A stretch of 61,709 nucleotides of DNA from Nostocales cyanobacterium LEGE 12452 (GTDB lineage: Bacteria; Cyanobacteriota; Cyanobacteriia; Cyanobacteriales; Nostocaceae): positions 1-61,709 of the forward strand of contig JADEXV010000013.1 of assembly GCA_015206945.1 (NCBI GenBank). The letters are read 5' to 3'. Position numbers and translations under genes: made by a program. This document shows positions 37,665 to 45,403 of the stretch, one piece after another. Position 1 is the first letter of the stretch. Every line of letters begins with the position of its first letter. Below the pieces are notes generated by a model. The model was given only the letters and a program-made list of their open reading frames with translations. It was not told where the DNA came from and did no database searches.

Positions 37665-37922
37665 ATGACTAAAAACAAAATTAAAGATAACGTCGCTTTA
37701 AATCTAGCTCCAATTATGTTTATTGAAGAAGTAACAGATGATGAGGAATTGAAAAGTGTATACGGTGGCGTAACGCCTCCTGTTTCACGACTAACCCCAG
37801 AAATTATTGCTGCTCTTGAAAAGCGCGGTATTCAAGTGTTTAGTGATCCTAATAACCCAGATATATTAACAGAAGAGGCGTTATCTGTTTTAAAAGACAT
37901 TTGGGCTAATCAGACGACATAG
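37665..37922 (+). CDS. double-glycine leader peptide (bacteriocin/RiPP precursor-like), orphan
   Basis: 85 residues, ATG with GGGACG about nine bases upstream. Residues 19-35 read MFIEEVTDDEELKSVYGG, a leader of the EL(K)xVxGG type cut by C39-peptidase ABC exporters in class II bacteriocin/Nif11-like/CTB precursors. The 50-residue remainder (VTPPVSRLTPEIIAALEKRG... IWANQTT) has no Cys and few Ser/Thr, so lanthionine formation is unlikely. No maturation or export gene lies nearby. An upstream open frame at 37439-37609 (56 codons) is of uncertain value. Confidence 0.6.
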   Translation: MTKNKIKDNVALNLAPIMFIEEVTDDEELKSVYGGVTPPVSRLTPEIIAALEKRGIQVFSDPNNPDILTEEALSVLKDIWANQTT

Positions 37923-38373
37923 TAGATACAAATGATTTCCATTAACTGTAGCAATATGCAATACTAGGGCTTGTTTTCAAACACGCTCTATTCTAAAAAA
38001 TAGGTTAATCTAAGTAATCTTGGAATTATTCTCATGGCTTATCAAAGTCATTTGATATTGTAATCAAATCTTTGCCACTACCAAATAACAGCAGTTTTGA
38101 CGAGTCCGTGCTTGGGAGCGCGTTCAATGGCAACAGACAATAGACTTCTTGACATTGTGGGGAAAAGGGGAAGGGGTAAAGGGTAAAGGTATAGAATTTT
38201 CCCTTCCTTACCCTTTAACCTTTCCCAAAGCTCTTGCAAAAGTTATTTTTGCAAGATGTCTAATCAACCCAACAAATTAACAAGCACAAGCTTGTCTGAA
38301 AGAAAAGCGATCGCTATCCCCAAAAAAAATTAACATTAACCTTAGAAGTGTTAATTTTTCATCACATAAACTC
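37923..38373 (+). other. spacer upstream of rca with two hairpins
   Basis: Contains purine-rich GGGTAAAGG text with a complementary CCTTACCCTTT downstream (about 38175-38215) and a perfect hairpin CTTGCAAAA/TTTTGCAAG (38233-38255). Either may end transcription from the upstream peptide gene. No ORF of note. Confidence 0.5.
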
Positions 38374-39645
38374 ATGGGTTACTACATTGCTCCCCGCTTT
38401 TTGGACAAACTTGCTGTCCACATCACCAAAAATTTCCTGAAGCTTCCTGGCGTGCGAGTTCCCGTGATACTGGGTATTCATGGACGCAAAGGAGAAGGTA
38501 AAACATTTCAATGTCAATTAGTCTTCGAGAAAATGGGTATCGAAGTAACTCACGTATCTGGCGGTGAATTGGAAAGTCCAGATGCGGGAGATCCAGCGCG
38601 GTTGATTCGGTTGCGCTATCGGGAAACAGCTGAACTGATCAAAGTACGCGGCAAAATGTGTGTACTGATGATTAACGATTTAGATGCTGGTGCTGGACGC
38701 TTTGATGAAGGGACTCAATATACTGTAAACACCCAGTTGGTGAATGCCACACTGATGAATATTGCTGATAATCCCACAGATGTGCAGTTGCCGGGAAGCT
38801 ATGATTCCACACCTTTACATCGTGTGCCGATTATTGTCACAGGTAATGATTTTTCCACTCTCTATGCACCATTAATTCGGGATGGACGGATGGAGAAATT
38901 CTACTGGGAACCAGATAGAGATGACAAGGTAGGAATTGTCAAGGGGATTTTTGAACCGGATGGACTCTCACAGAAAGAAGTTGAACAGCTAGTTGATACT
39001 TTTGTCAATCAGTCTATTGACTTTTTTAGCGCTTTGCGATCGCGCATTTATGACGAACAAATCCGCAACTACATTCATAAAGTAGGTTTTGAGCAGATAT
39101 CCTTAAATGTGGTTAACAGCACTCAAGGACCACCAGAGTTTAAAAAGCCAGATTTCAGGCTGTCTCACTTAATCGAGTCTGGTAACTTCCTGGTTGGCGA
39201 ACAAAAACGGGTAGAAAGTTCTCATTTGGTTGATGATTACAATCGACTCAATCGAGGTAGAAATTCTCAATCAGCACCACCTGCTGTTGTAACACCAATT
39301 AGTCAGCCCTCAAATGGCGCAACCAAAGAAGTAAAAACTAATCAATTCCAGAAACAGCAAGCATCAAGTGCCCATTTAACTTTAGAGACACAAGAACAGA
39401 TTCGGCAATTATTGTCTCAAGGCTACAAAATTAGTATTGAACACGTAGATGAGCGCCGCTTCCGCACAGGTTCTTGGCAAAGTTGTGTTCATAGCCACAT
39501 TGATGCCGAGTCTGATGCCATCTCAAATTTAGAGGCAACTTTGTCAGAATATAGCGGTGAATATGTGCGCTTAGTAGGTATCGATCCTAAAGCCAAGCGG
39601 CGGGTGGTGGAGACAATTATTCAGCGTCCCAATGGAAACAATTAG
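38374..39645 (+). CDS. rca: Rubisco activase with C-terminal small-subunit-like domain
   Basis: 423 residues. The AAA+ core has Walker A GRKGEGKT (37-44), Walker B VLMINDLDAG (97-106), and PIIVTGNDFSTLYAPLIRDGR as in plant Rca. After a Ser/Gln/Pro-rich linker (about 290-330) comes a Rubisco small-subunit-like (SSUL) module, LTLETQEQIRQLLSQGYKIS... RFRTGSWQSC... VRLVGIDPKAKRRV, like the repeats of CcmM. The core removes inhibitory sugar phosphates from Rubisco; the SSUL tail is known to recruit such activases to Rubisco and carboxysomes. rbcLS are not in the window. Confidence 0.95.
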   Translation: MGYYIAPRFLDKLAVHITKNFLKLPGVRVPVILGIHGRKGEGKTFQCQLVFEKMGIEVTHVSGGELESPDAGDPARLIRLRYRETAELIKVRGKMCVLMINDLDAGAGRFDEGTQYTVNTQLVNATLMNIADNPTDVQLPGSYDSTPLHRVPIIVTGNDFSTLYAPLIRDGRMEKFYWEPDRDDKVGIVKGIFEPDGLSQKEVEQLVDTFVNQSIDFFSALRSRIYDEQIRNYIHKVGFEQISLNVVNSTQGPPEFKKPDFRLSHLIESGNFLVGEQKRVESSHLVDDYNRLNRGRNSQSAPPAVVTPISQPSNGATKEVKTNQFQKQQASSAHLTLETQEQIRQLLSQGYKISIEHVDERRFRTGSWQSCVHSHIDAESDAISNLEATLSEYSGEYVRLVGIDPKAKRRVVETIIQRPNGNN

Positions 39646-39695
39646 GGATAGATGCAGCAGAATCCGGGAGTTAGAAATCGGAAGTTAAATCGACG

Positions 39696-39774
39696 GTTAG
39701 CTCACCGGACGCAGACAACCTTGGTAACTCGACCGACCAACTTGTGGCGTTCCGGTGCAGCAACTTGTTAGGCG
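39696..39774 (-). other. integron attC-like folded site downstream of the cupin gene
   Basis: Long imperfect hairpin: GCTCACCGGACGC (39700-39712) pairs with GCGTTCCGGTGCAGC (39747-39761), with inner arms ACAACCTTGGT/ACCAACTTGT. On the minus strand it is preceded by GCCTAAC (complement of GTTAGGC, 39767-39773), a match to the R'' core RYYYAAC. The matching R' core GTTRRRY on the other side is not intact (GCTAACC). It is higher in GC than its surroundings and sits about 90 bases after the cupin stop, the position an attC has in a gene cassette. Confidence 0.45.
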
Positions 39775-39863
39775 ACGCTTTGGTAGCGCACCAAGCGAGA
39801 ACATCATCGGGCATTTCTACACAGCCGCACACTGCGCGTACAAAAAGTATCTAGCAATCATTT

Positions 39864-40325
39864 CTAGTAAGGACTCGGAGTAGGTTCTCCCGCGCCATTA
39901 GTCCAGATGTCGTCTGGCAGCGATCGGTCGCGGTGACAAACCCGATCGAGGTCAGGATACGTGATTGTGTCTACTTCCGCTCTAGTGCCGACTATCAAGC
40001 ATTGCGTTGCCTTGGAGCTACGATTCTCGAGAAAGTGGCCTATTGGCACTCCTGCTTGAAAAGTTGCGGCGTCGCCAGGACGTAGTACAGTCTCCGCGTC
40101 TCCTTCGATGAGCGCGATCTCGCCTTCGAGAACATAGACCATTTCATCTTCAGCACTATGCCAATGTTTGATCGACGAACGAGAGCCAGGCTGCAAGACT
40201 TCGATGAATGCGCCGAACTGGGTAAGTCCTCCTGCTTCGCTGATCCAAAGCGTACGATTTGGTTCGTGCGCGGCGTGAGAGGGGCTTTCCTCCACGATGA
40301 GACTATTAGGAGTGATAACAGTCAT
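39864..40325 (-). CDS. cupin-domain protein
   Basis: 153 residues, single-domain cupin: GSRSSIKHWHSAEDEMVYVLEGE (metal-binding His pair and Glu) and VLRPGDAATFQAGVPIGHFLEN (second motif with His). Base composition and codon choice look more GC-rich than neighbours, and the attC-like hairpin follows it, suggesting acquisition as a mobile cassette (inference). Function beyond the fold unknown. Confidence 0.8.
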   Translation of the reverse strand: MTVITPNSLIVEESPSHAAHEPNRTLWISEAGGLTQFGAFIEVLQPGSRSSIKHWHSAEDEMVYVLEGEIALIEGDAETVLRPGDAATFQAGVPIGHFLENRSSKATQCLIVGTRAEVDTITYPDLDRVCHRDRSLPDDIWTNGAGEPTPSPY

Positions 40326-40504
40326 GTTGGCACCTTTGGGAATTCTGGAGCAATAGCTATTCCATTGTGTCTAGAGCACGAATTGACGCAAAGCTTCGTT
40401 TGTGTACCCAAATGAAGCGTTACTTTCAATTCGGTTAAGGCAAGAGACGCGATGAAGCGCCGTTTCTACAAAGCCAATTTTAAATCATTTGCGAACAACA
40501 AGAA

Positions 40505-40540
40505 AACCTTAAATCCCCAACTTCTTAGGGATTTAAGGTT
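40505..40540 (-). terminator. terminator of the secreted-protein gene
   Basis: Perfect 13-bp arms AACCTTAAATCCC (40505-40517) and GGGATTTAAGGTT (40528-40540). On the minus strand the stem is followed by TTCTTGTTG, about 90 bases after the stop of the gene ending at 40629. Confidence 0.7.
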
Positions 40541-40628
40541 GCAAATTCGATTCGCCAGGGTTGTTGTTAATTCTTAAACAACTGGAAACAATATGTTTCC
40601 TCAATTTGAAAGCTGAATTTTTCCCTGT

Positions 40629-41399
40629 TTACCTACAAGTATCAGCTGAAGCTGAGGTCATTGTTCTTAAATCGCCTGTAAATGCGGCTGTGTATTCATA
40701 AGGTGATGCACCATAGCAATTCATGGAATTTGTATAGGTGTTACGGGGAGTCCACCATGACGTTGCTTTCACAGTCAAATTTGCCCCATTCCATGATAGA
40801 TAATTGACAAGTAAAGAGTTAGTTTGTCCATTATCGAACTTTTTAGAAGAGAAAAATGTGGCATAATCAACCTGGCCATTAGCTGGATTAATCCGGGCTA
40901 TAACTGCGGCTTGTGGCCCGCCTCCATAACCATAGCTAGGCAACCACCGACCACTGGCAAAACGCCTAAAATCATTACCTGTCTGACTGCCTGTGGAAGA
41001 GTAAACGCCATATAAAACATCACTTCCATTCCAATACAATCCGTAACCTGTACCATCATCACCTGTTGTCTCGTAATCATTACGACACCATGCTTTTATC
41101 CCATTATTAAAGCGGATAGTTACAGGGTTTTTGTTATTAGAAAATTGCTGATAACCAATGTAAATTCTTGCTGTTCCATTAACTACTTTGGGGCCATTTT
41201 TAGCTGCGATTGTCGCTTCACTATCATTGCAACTGAATGTCACAGCTTCACCGATCGATGTATTTATAGTTTCGGCTAAAACTGGAGCAGTTTTTTGTGT
41301 GAGAACTAAGTCACCTACTAAAATCACAGACAAAGAAATGCCCGCAAAATACTTTTGTAATTTGCCAGAATAAATCATGTTATGAATCTGCCGAGACAA
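40629..41399 (-). CDS. secreted protein, unknown function
   Basis: 256 residues (ATG at 41378, seven codons on, is an alternative start). A hydrophobic segment (FAGISLSVILVGDLVL) and APVLAE suggest an exported protein. The mature part is Gly/Asn/Ser/Tyr-rich and predicted mainly beta, with four cysteines (FSCND, WCRND, MNCYG, DTCR) that could form two disulfides. No family recognised. It is followed by a clear terminator. Confidence 0.6.
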   Translation of the reverse strand: MSRQIHNMIYSGKLQKYFAGISLSVILVGDLVLTQKTAPVLAETINTSIGEAVTFSCNDSEATIAAKNGPKVVNGTARIYIGYQQFSNNKNPVTIRFNNGIKAWCRNDYETTGDDGTGYGLYWNGSDVLYGVYSSTGSQTGNDFRRFASGRWLPSYGYGGGPQAAVIARINPANGQVDYATFFSSKKFDNGQTNSLLVNYLSWNGANLTVKATSWWTPRNTYTNSMNCYGASPYEYTAAFTGDLRTMTSASADTCR

Positions 41400-41741
41400 G
41401 GAACGGAAAACACCGTACCACTATAAACTCTAATCAGTATTTATACAAGTAAATGACTTGAAAACACTACCTAGCAAGACTCTCAGCATCTCAAAACATT
41501 AGATATAACTACAAAATGCCCGATCTAATATGCATGACGATGCATGATAGTAGCTGTATATAATTGTTGTTTATCAAAGAGTATTGGTAAATATAAAAAA
41601 TTGCAATAGGTTATGGTAAACCATAAGCAATTGCAGTATTTTAGAGAATAATTTTAATTAGCAAATTGGCCTATGATCGTGCCCTATATACCTTCCCAGA
41701 AGATTTATTTACCTTTCTCTGATGCTTTTTTCTGGGCTGTA
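41400..41741. other. gene-free AT-rich spacer
   Basis: I see no ORF, RNA or clear repeat here apart from short AT-rich palindromic text around 41520-41550. Confidence 0.4.
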
Positions 41742-42056
41742 TTAGGTAGTTTTATGATTTTCATCTGATACTTCTCCAGCAGCAGCTTTCAAGCGGCTCA
41801 ATCTGCTTTTTCAAACCCGTTCACTATCGCGAACCCCACCCGCCATTTCATATTCACTGCTATCTTTGCCATATTTAAAAGCAACCCCTATTATCATCTT
41901 GTCTGTAAGATTACTTAGGGTTTTTTCCATCGCATCAATTTTAGTTTTGGAAGAATCAATTACAGTTAAAGCAGTGTTATAAGCATCAAGCATAGTTCTT
42001 AGCTGCTCAATTGCTTGACTTAAGCTTTGCAAATTGCAATCATCATCAAAACTCAT
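41742..42056 (-). pseudogene. small conserved helical protein interrupted by an in-frame stop
   Basis: From ATG 42056: SLSQAIEQLRTMLDAYNTAL, VIDSSKTKIDAMEKTLSNL, AFKYGKDSSEYEMAGGVRDS, then ERV-TGA (41813-41811), then KSRLSRLKAAAGEVSDENHK to TAA at 41742 in the same frame. I recall Nostoc relatives continuing as ERVRKSR without a stop, so CGA-to-TGA is the likely change. Predicted helical; function unknown. Confidence 0.55.
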
Positions 42057-42189
42057 ATTTGAATCAATTGCTTTTAGTTCAGCGGATCTCAACTCAGCTT
42101 TTTCGAGAATACGGGATGTACGTTTTTACGAGACATCAATATATTCCTTAGAGAGGTTTCTAAAGCTACTTTGCCTTACTAAAGCTGTT

Positions 42190-42898
42190 TTCTGGTTCAG
42201 TAAAATTAGTGAAAAAACTATAGATGGATTAAAAGAAAACCAACCTGCTCTCTACAAAATGCCTCAAAACCAAGCACAGCAAGATACTCCACTCAGCAGT
42301 GCTACAACTGTAGAGAATGTTCATTCTCGACTAGTCCAACGTGAGTGCAAAGTTTTTGCTGCTCCCGAACAAATGCAAAAAAATGGTCTGGACTCAAAAC
42401 TTTTGTCGTAATCGAGCGTCAGGGTCTGCGTGATGGTCAACCATTCTACGAGCGTCGATTTTATATTTGTAGTCAAAATCTCGAAGCTCAAGAGTTACTT
42501 GCTGACATTCAAGGGCATTGGGGCATCGAAAATCGGCTTCATTGGGTTAGAGATGTGACCTGACGGGGTGACAAAGAGGCAAGAGCGCTGATTGAATAAG
42601 GGTCATAGCACGTAAACCCCGCTGAAAATAGGGTAGTTTACCGGGCTTGAGACGCACAAGTGCGATCGCCAAATCTGACCAAAACTCTCCTACTGTCTTT
42701 GCTTCAGCTGCTTTGTCACCCCGTCAGCATTTCAAGAAGACTTGCGACCACGCCGTGGTGGCAATGCTCCCGTGAATTAGTCTATCCTACACAATTTTTT
42801 CATTACGATCGCCCGCAAACTTGGTTTTCGAACTATTCCTCAAGCACAACGCGCCCTCTTCAACCAACTCGATCAAGTTTTTTCTTTCTTTGTATGAA
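42190..42898 (+). pseudogene. ISAs1-family transposase remnant, frameshifted and interrupted
   Basis: Reads KENQPALYKMPQNQAQQ, VENVHSRLVQRECKVFAAPE, a frameshift in an A-run near 42377, FVVIERQGLRDGQPFYERRF, GHWGIENRLHWVRDV, then a 168-base insertion (42560-42727), then FQEDLRPRRGGNAPVN, a TAG, SILHNFFITIARKLGFRTIP. This is the C-terminal half of an ISAs1-type DDE transposase (catalytic Glu in GHWGIENRLHW). The N-terminal half is gone. Confidence 0.75.
42560..42727 (-). mobile_element. 168-bp MITE-like insertion with perfect 17-bp terminal inverted repeats
   Basis: Ends are CTGACGGGGTGACAAAG (42560-42576) and its exact complement (42711-42727). The insertion splits the ISAs1 remnant between the codons for DV-T and FQED. 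On the minus strand it is open throughout and encodes VGEFWSDLAIALVRLKPGK and LPYFQRGLRAMTLIQSAL, resembling the C-terminus of an IS4-family transposase, so it looks like an internal-deletion derivative of a full element. No clear target-site duplication. Confidence 0.75.
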
Positions 42899-42934
42899 AC
42901 CACCCTGCTTCTCCCTTGGGAGAAGAGAAATTAA

Positions 42935-43291
42935 ATGTCTAGTTTAAATATTTTACCTCCACTTATAATTTGGCGTTTAAAAAAAGCTCAATATCCCTGG
43001 ATTGATTTACAAGGAAAGGAATCATTAAATTTTCAACTTTCTTTAACTTTGTACACTTTTATTGCAATAACAATATGCTTGAATTTAGTATTAGCTAGCT
43101 TTAGTTTAGCAGTGAGTAATAATAGTTCTATCAATGAAATAAAGAATACTTTAAATAGCTTATTAATTATATTTATATCAATATTTTTATTCGAACTTAT
43201 ACTACAATCTTTTGTAGTGACTTTTGCAGATGTTAAAGCTTACAATGGAGAGCATGATCGTTATCACTTTACCATTAGAGTTTTACAATAA
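42935..43291 (+). CDS. DUF4870-like membrane protein, apparently N-terminally truncated
   Basis: 118 residues: LPPLIIWRLKKAQYPWIDLQ and GKESLNFQLSLTLYTFIAIT match the DUF4870 core, followed by two hydrophobic segments. Family members usually have about 30 more residues before ILxPLIIW, including a first membrane helix. Here those are missing and the ISAs1 remnant ends 40 bases upstream, so the 5' end was probably lost. Confidence 0.55.
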   Translation: MSSLNILPPLIIWRLKKAQYPWIDLQGKESLNFQLSLTLYTFIAITICLNLVLASFSLAVSNNSSINEIKNTLNSLLIIFISIFLFELILQSFVVTFADVKAYNGEHDRYHFTIRVLQ

Positions 43292-43472
43292 GGCTATCTA
43301 ATAGTATACTAGATTCAAAAGAGTGATCGCTATATGTTATCAAATCAATAGCAACCGCTAACTAGGAAGCAAGATATTGCCTAAAAAGTTTAAGATAACT
43401 ACATATTAGATATGATTTATCAAAAAATATAAAGCAAATAATAAGTTGCATCAATATGGAGATGAAAATTAT

Positions 43473-44570
43473 ATGATTGGAGTTGCGATCGCAGGTACTG
43501 GATTTGGCCAAAAAGTCCACATACCGGGATTTCAAGCACATCCTCGCACTGAGGTAGTTGCTGTTTATCACCGAGATATAAATAAAGCCAAAGCCATAGC
43601 AGAATCCCATAATATTCGTCACGCTTACGATTCACTTGCAGATATTGTGGCATTACCAGAAGTGCAAGCTGTCAGCATTTCGACACCCCCATTTTTGCAC
43701 TATGAAATGGCAAAAACTGTATTGCAAGCTGGCAAACATTTATTACTAGAAAAACCGACAACTTTAAATGCAGTTGAGGCGAAAGAACTTTATCAATTAG
43801 CCAAAGCAAAAAGTGTCATTGCAACTGTGGACTTTGAATTTCGCTTTGTACCAGCATGGCAATTATTTGCAGAATTATTGTCAGAAAACTATGTGGGTGA
43901 GTTACGCCTAATTAAAATTGATTGGTTAGGTTCTTCTCGTGCTGATGTTTCGCGCCCTTGGAATTGGTATTCTGATAAAGAGAAAGGAGGCGGTGCATTG
44001 GGATCTTTGGGTTCTCACGCCTTCGATTATATTCACTGGTTATTCGGGCCAGTGCGTAGATTAAACGCCTATTTGAGTACTGCTATTCCTAGACGAGTTG
44101 ACCCGATTAGCGGGGAATCTAAGGCAGTAAATACAGATGACAACTGTATCTTAACCCTGGAATTAGCCAATGGTACACCTTGCCAACTTTCTATCAGTGC
44201 GGTTGTTCATGCAGCAAGAACGCATTGGGTAGAAGTATATGGCGATCGCGGTACATTAATTGTGGGTAGTGAAAATCAAAAAGATTATATACATGGTTTT
44301 CGTGTTTGGGCTTCCCAACCAGGTAAACCTTTAACGGAAATAGAAATACCAAATCGATTAATTTTTCCCAAAAATTATGCTGATGGGCGCATTTCAGCAT
44401 TTATCCGCGTAGTAGACCAATGGGTGCAAGGAATTGACCGCAATCAGGAAATTACACCATCACTGCGGGAAGGAATTTATTCTCAGTTGTTGATGGATTT
44501 ATCCTATGAATCTCATACAAAAGCAAGTTGGGTAGACGTACCTAGCTTGGAAAGATTTCTTAGCAACTAG
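43473..44570 (+). CDS. Gfo/Idh/MocA-family oxidoreductase
   Basis: 365 residues from ATG 43473 (GGAG about 12 bases upstream); a TTG at 43446 is less likely. N-terminal Rossmann fold GVAIAGTGFGQKVHIPGFQ, EVQAVSISTPPFLHYEMAK, and the family's GKHLLLEKPTT with catalytic Lys. The C-terminal domain has GGGALGSLGSHAFDYIHWLF. It should oxidise a sugar or cyclitol with NAD(P); substrate unknown. The HNH gene begins seven bases after its stop. Confidence 0.88.
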   Translation: MIGVAIAGTGFGQKVHIPGFQAHPRTEVVAVYHRDINKAKAIAESHNIRHAYDSLADIVALPEVQAVSISTPPFLHYEMAKTVLQAGKHLLLEKPTTLNAVEAKELYQLAKAKSVIATVDFEFRFVPAWQLFAELLSENYVGELRLIKIDWLGSSRADVSRPWNWYSDKEKGGGALGSLGSHAFDYIHWLFGPVRRLNAYLSTAIPRRVDPISGESKAVNTDDNCILTLELANGTPCQLSISAVVHAARTHWVEVYGDRGTLIVGSENQKDYIHGFRVWASQPGKPLTEIEIPNRLIFPKNYADGRISAFIRVVDQWVQGIDRNQEITPSLREGIYSQLLMDLSYESHTKASWVDVPSLERFLSN

Positions 44571-44577
44571 AGAGAAA

Positions 44578-44823
44578 ATGAGCAAAACTTCCCGTATTCG
44601 TATCCCACCAGAAGTCAAAAAATATGTTTTTGAACGTGACAAATATCAATGCCAAAGCTGCGGTAAAACTACTACAGAAACTTACCTCAGCATTGACCAT
44701 ATCATTCCCCTCGCCCGTGGCGGTCAAAATGATATCAGCAATTTACAAACTCTCTGTTTTACCTGCAATCAGCAGAAAACAGACAACATTGATACCCGTT
44801 TCCGGCGATATTTTCAGCATTAG
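44578..44823 (+). CDS. HNH endonuclease, minimal
   Basis: 81 residues, almost only the HNH domain: CQSC and CFTCNQQK give a Cx2C...Cx2C zinc site, and LSIDHIIPLARGGQNDISNL carries the His-His core. Preceded by AGAGAG. It is tightly coupled to the oxidoreductase gene, without an obvious functional link. Such small HNH proteins may be nicking enzymes or home with phage or intron-like elements; none is evident. Confidence 0.85.
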   Translation: MSKTSRIRIPPEVKKYVFERDKYQCQSCGKTTTETYLSIDHIIPLARGGQNDISNLQTLCFTCNQQKTDNIDTRFRRYFQH

Positions 44824-44858
44824 GCTAGAATTGTGTGGGCTATTCGTTTTTTATTTCT

Positions 44859-45104
44859 ATGCCTCAAAATCACAATAGCAATTCCCGAAGATTCCCCAAT
44901 ATTAAAACTACAATTCTTTACCTCTTCACCTTCATGACTGTTTTAGTAATAGCTTTTCCCTGGCTATATGAGGTTAAAACTAAAGCTGGGATCAACATAT
45001 CACATAGCCGCCACGCAGGAACCTTTTTTGAGAAACATACCTTCGGACTCTTCAGGTGTGAGTGGCTTTATCCCTACCATTGCGATCGCTCTCACGTTAG
45101 GTAA
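44859..45104 (+). CDS. small single-pass membrane protein, unknown
   Basis: 81 residues from ATG 44859: a membrane helix (ILYLFTFMTVLVIAFPWLY) followed by VKTKAGINISHSRHAGTFFE and a Cys/His-containing tail (RCEWLYPYHCDR). The tail looks conserved in character but I cannot name a family. An ATG at 44835 is also in frame. Confidence 0.45.
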   Translation: MPQNHNSNSRRFPNIKTTILYLFTFMTVLVIAFPWLYEVKTKAGINISHSRHAGTFFEKHTFGLFRCEWLYPYHCDRSHVR

Positions 45105-45124
45105 TATCATTTCCGGTTAATACT

Positions 45125-45225
45125 TGTCATTGCCAGCGAAACCTTCGTCGCGGAGCGTCTCGTAGAGAAGCAATCCCAACACCCTTGCGATTGCTTCACT
45201 ACACTTTTTTCCGTTCGCAATGACA
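45125..45225. repeat. MITE-like dispersed repeat
   Basis: Ends TGTCATTGCCAGCGAA and TTCGCAATGACA are inverted; inside, GAAGCAAT and ATTGCTTC repeat the symmetry. This CTTCGTCGCGGAGCGTCTCG-type repeat is familiar in Nostoc spacers. Confidence 0.65.
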
Positions 45226-45235
45226 TATCAAAACT

Positions 45236-45279
45236 AATTTACCGGACATGATTTTATATAATTCATGTCCGGTAAATCA
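45236..45279. repeat. near-perfect long inverted repeat
   Basis: Arms ATTTACCGGACATGA and TCATGTCCGGTAAAT flank an AT-rich loop. Possible terminator on either strand. A further decayed arm (TTTCCGGTTAA) lies at about 45110. Confidence 0.65.
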
Positions 45280-45301
45280 AGCTGAATAAAAATGTTCGTT
45301 C

Positions 45302-45350
45302 GTAGTAAGGACTTTAGCCCTGGCTTTGGGGACTGAAGTCCCCACTACAA
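45302..45350. terminator. hairpin downstream of the GH57 gene
   Basis: GTAGTAAGGACTTTAGCCC pairs imperfectly with GGGGACTGAAGTCCCCACTAC. It sits within 60 bases after the minus-strand GH57 stop, and also recurs as a dispersed element type in Nostoc. Confidence 0.5.
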
Positions 45351-45403
45351 ACTGTTTATTATGGCTAAAGTTGACATCAATGTACCGTCGTGAGTCCCTA
45401 CAT

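Noticed and set aside
44192-44400. Minus-strand ORF within the oxidoreductase gene
   Set aside because: Shadow of a well-supported gene.
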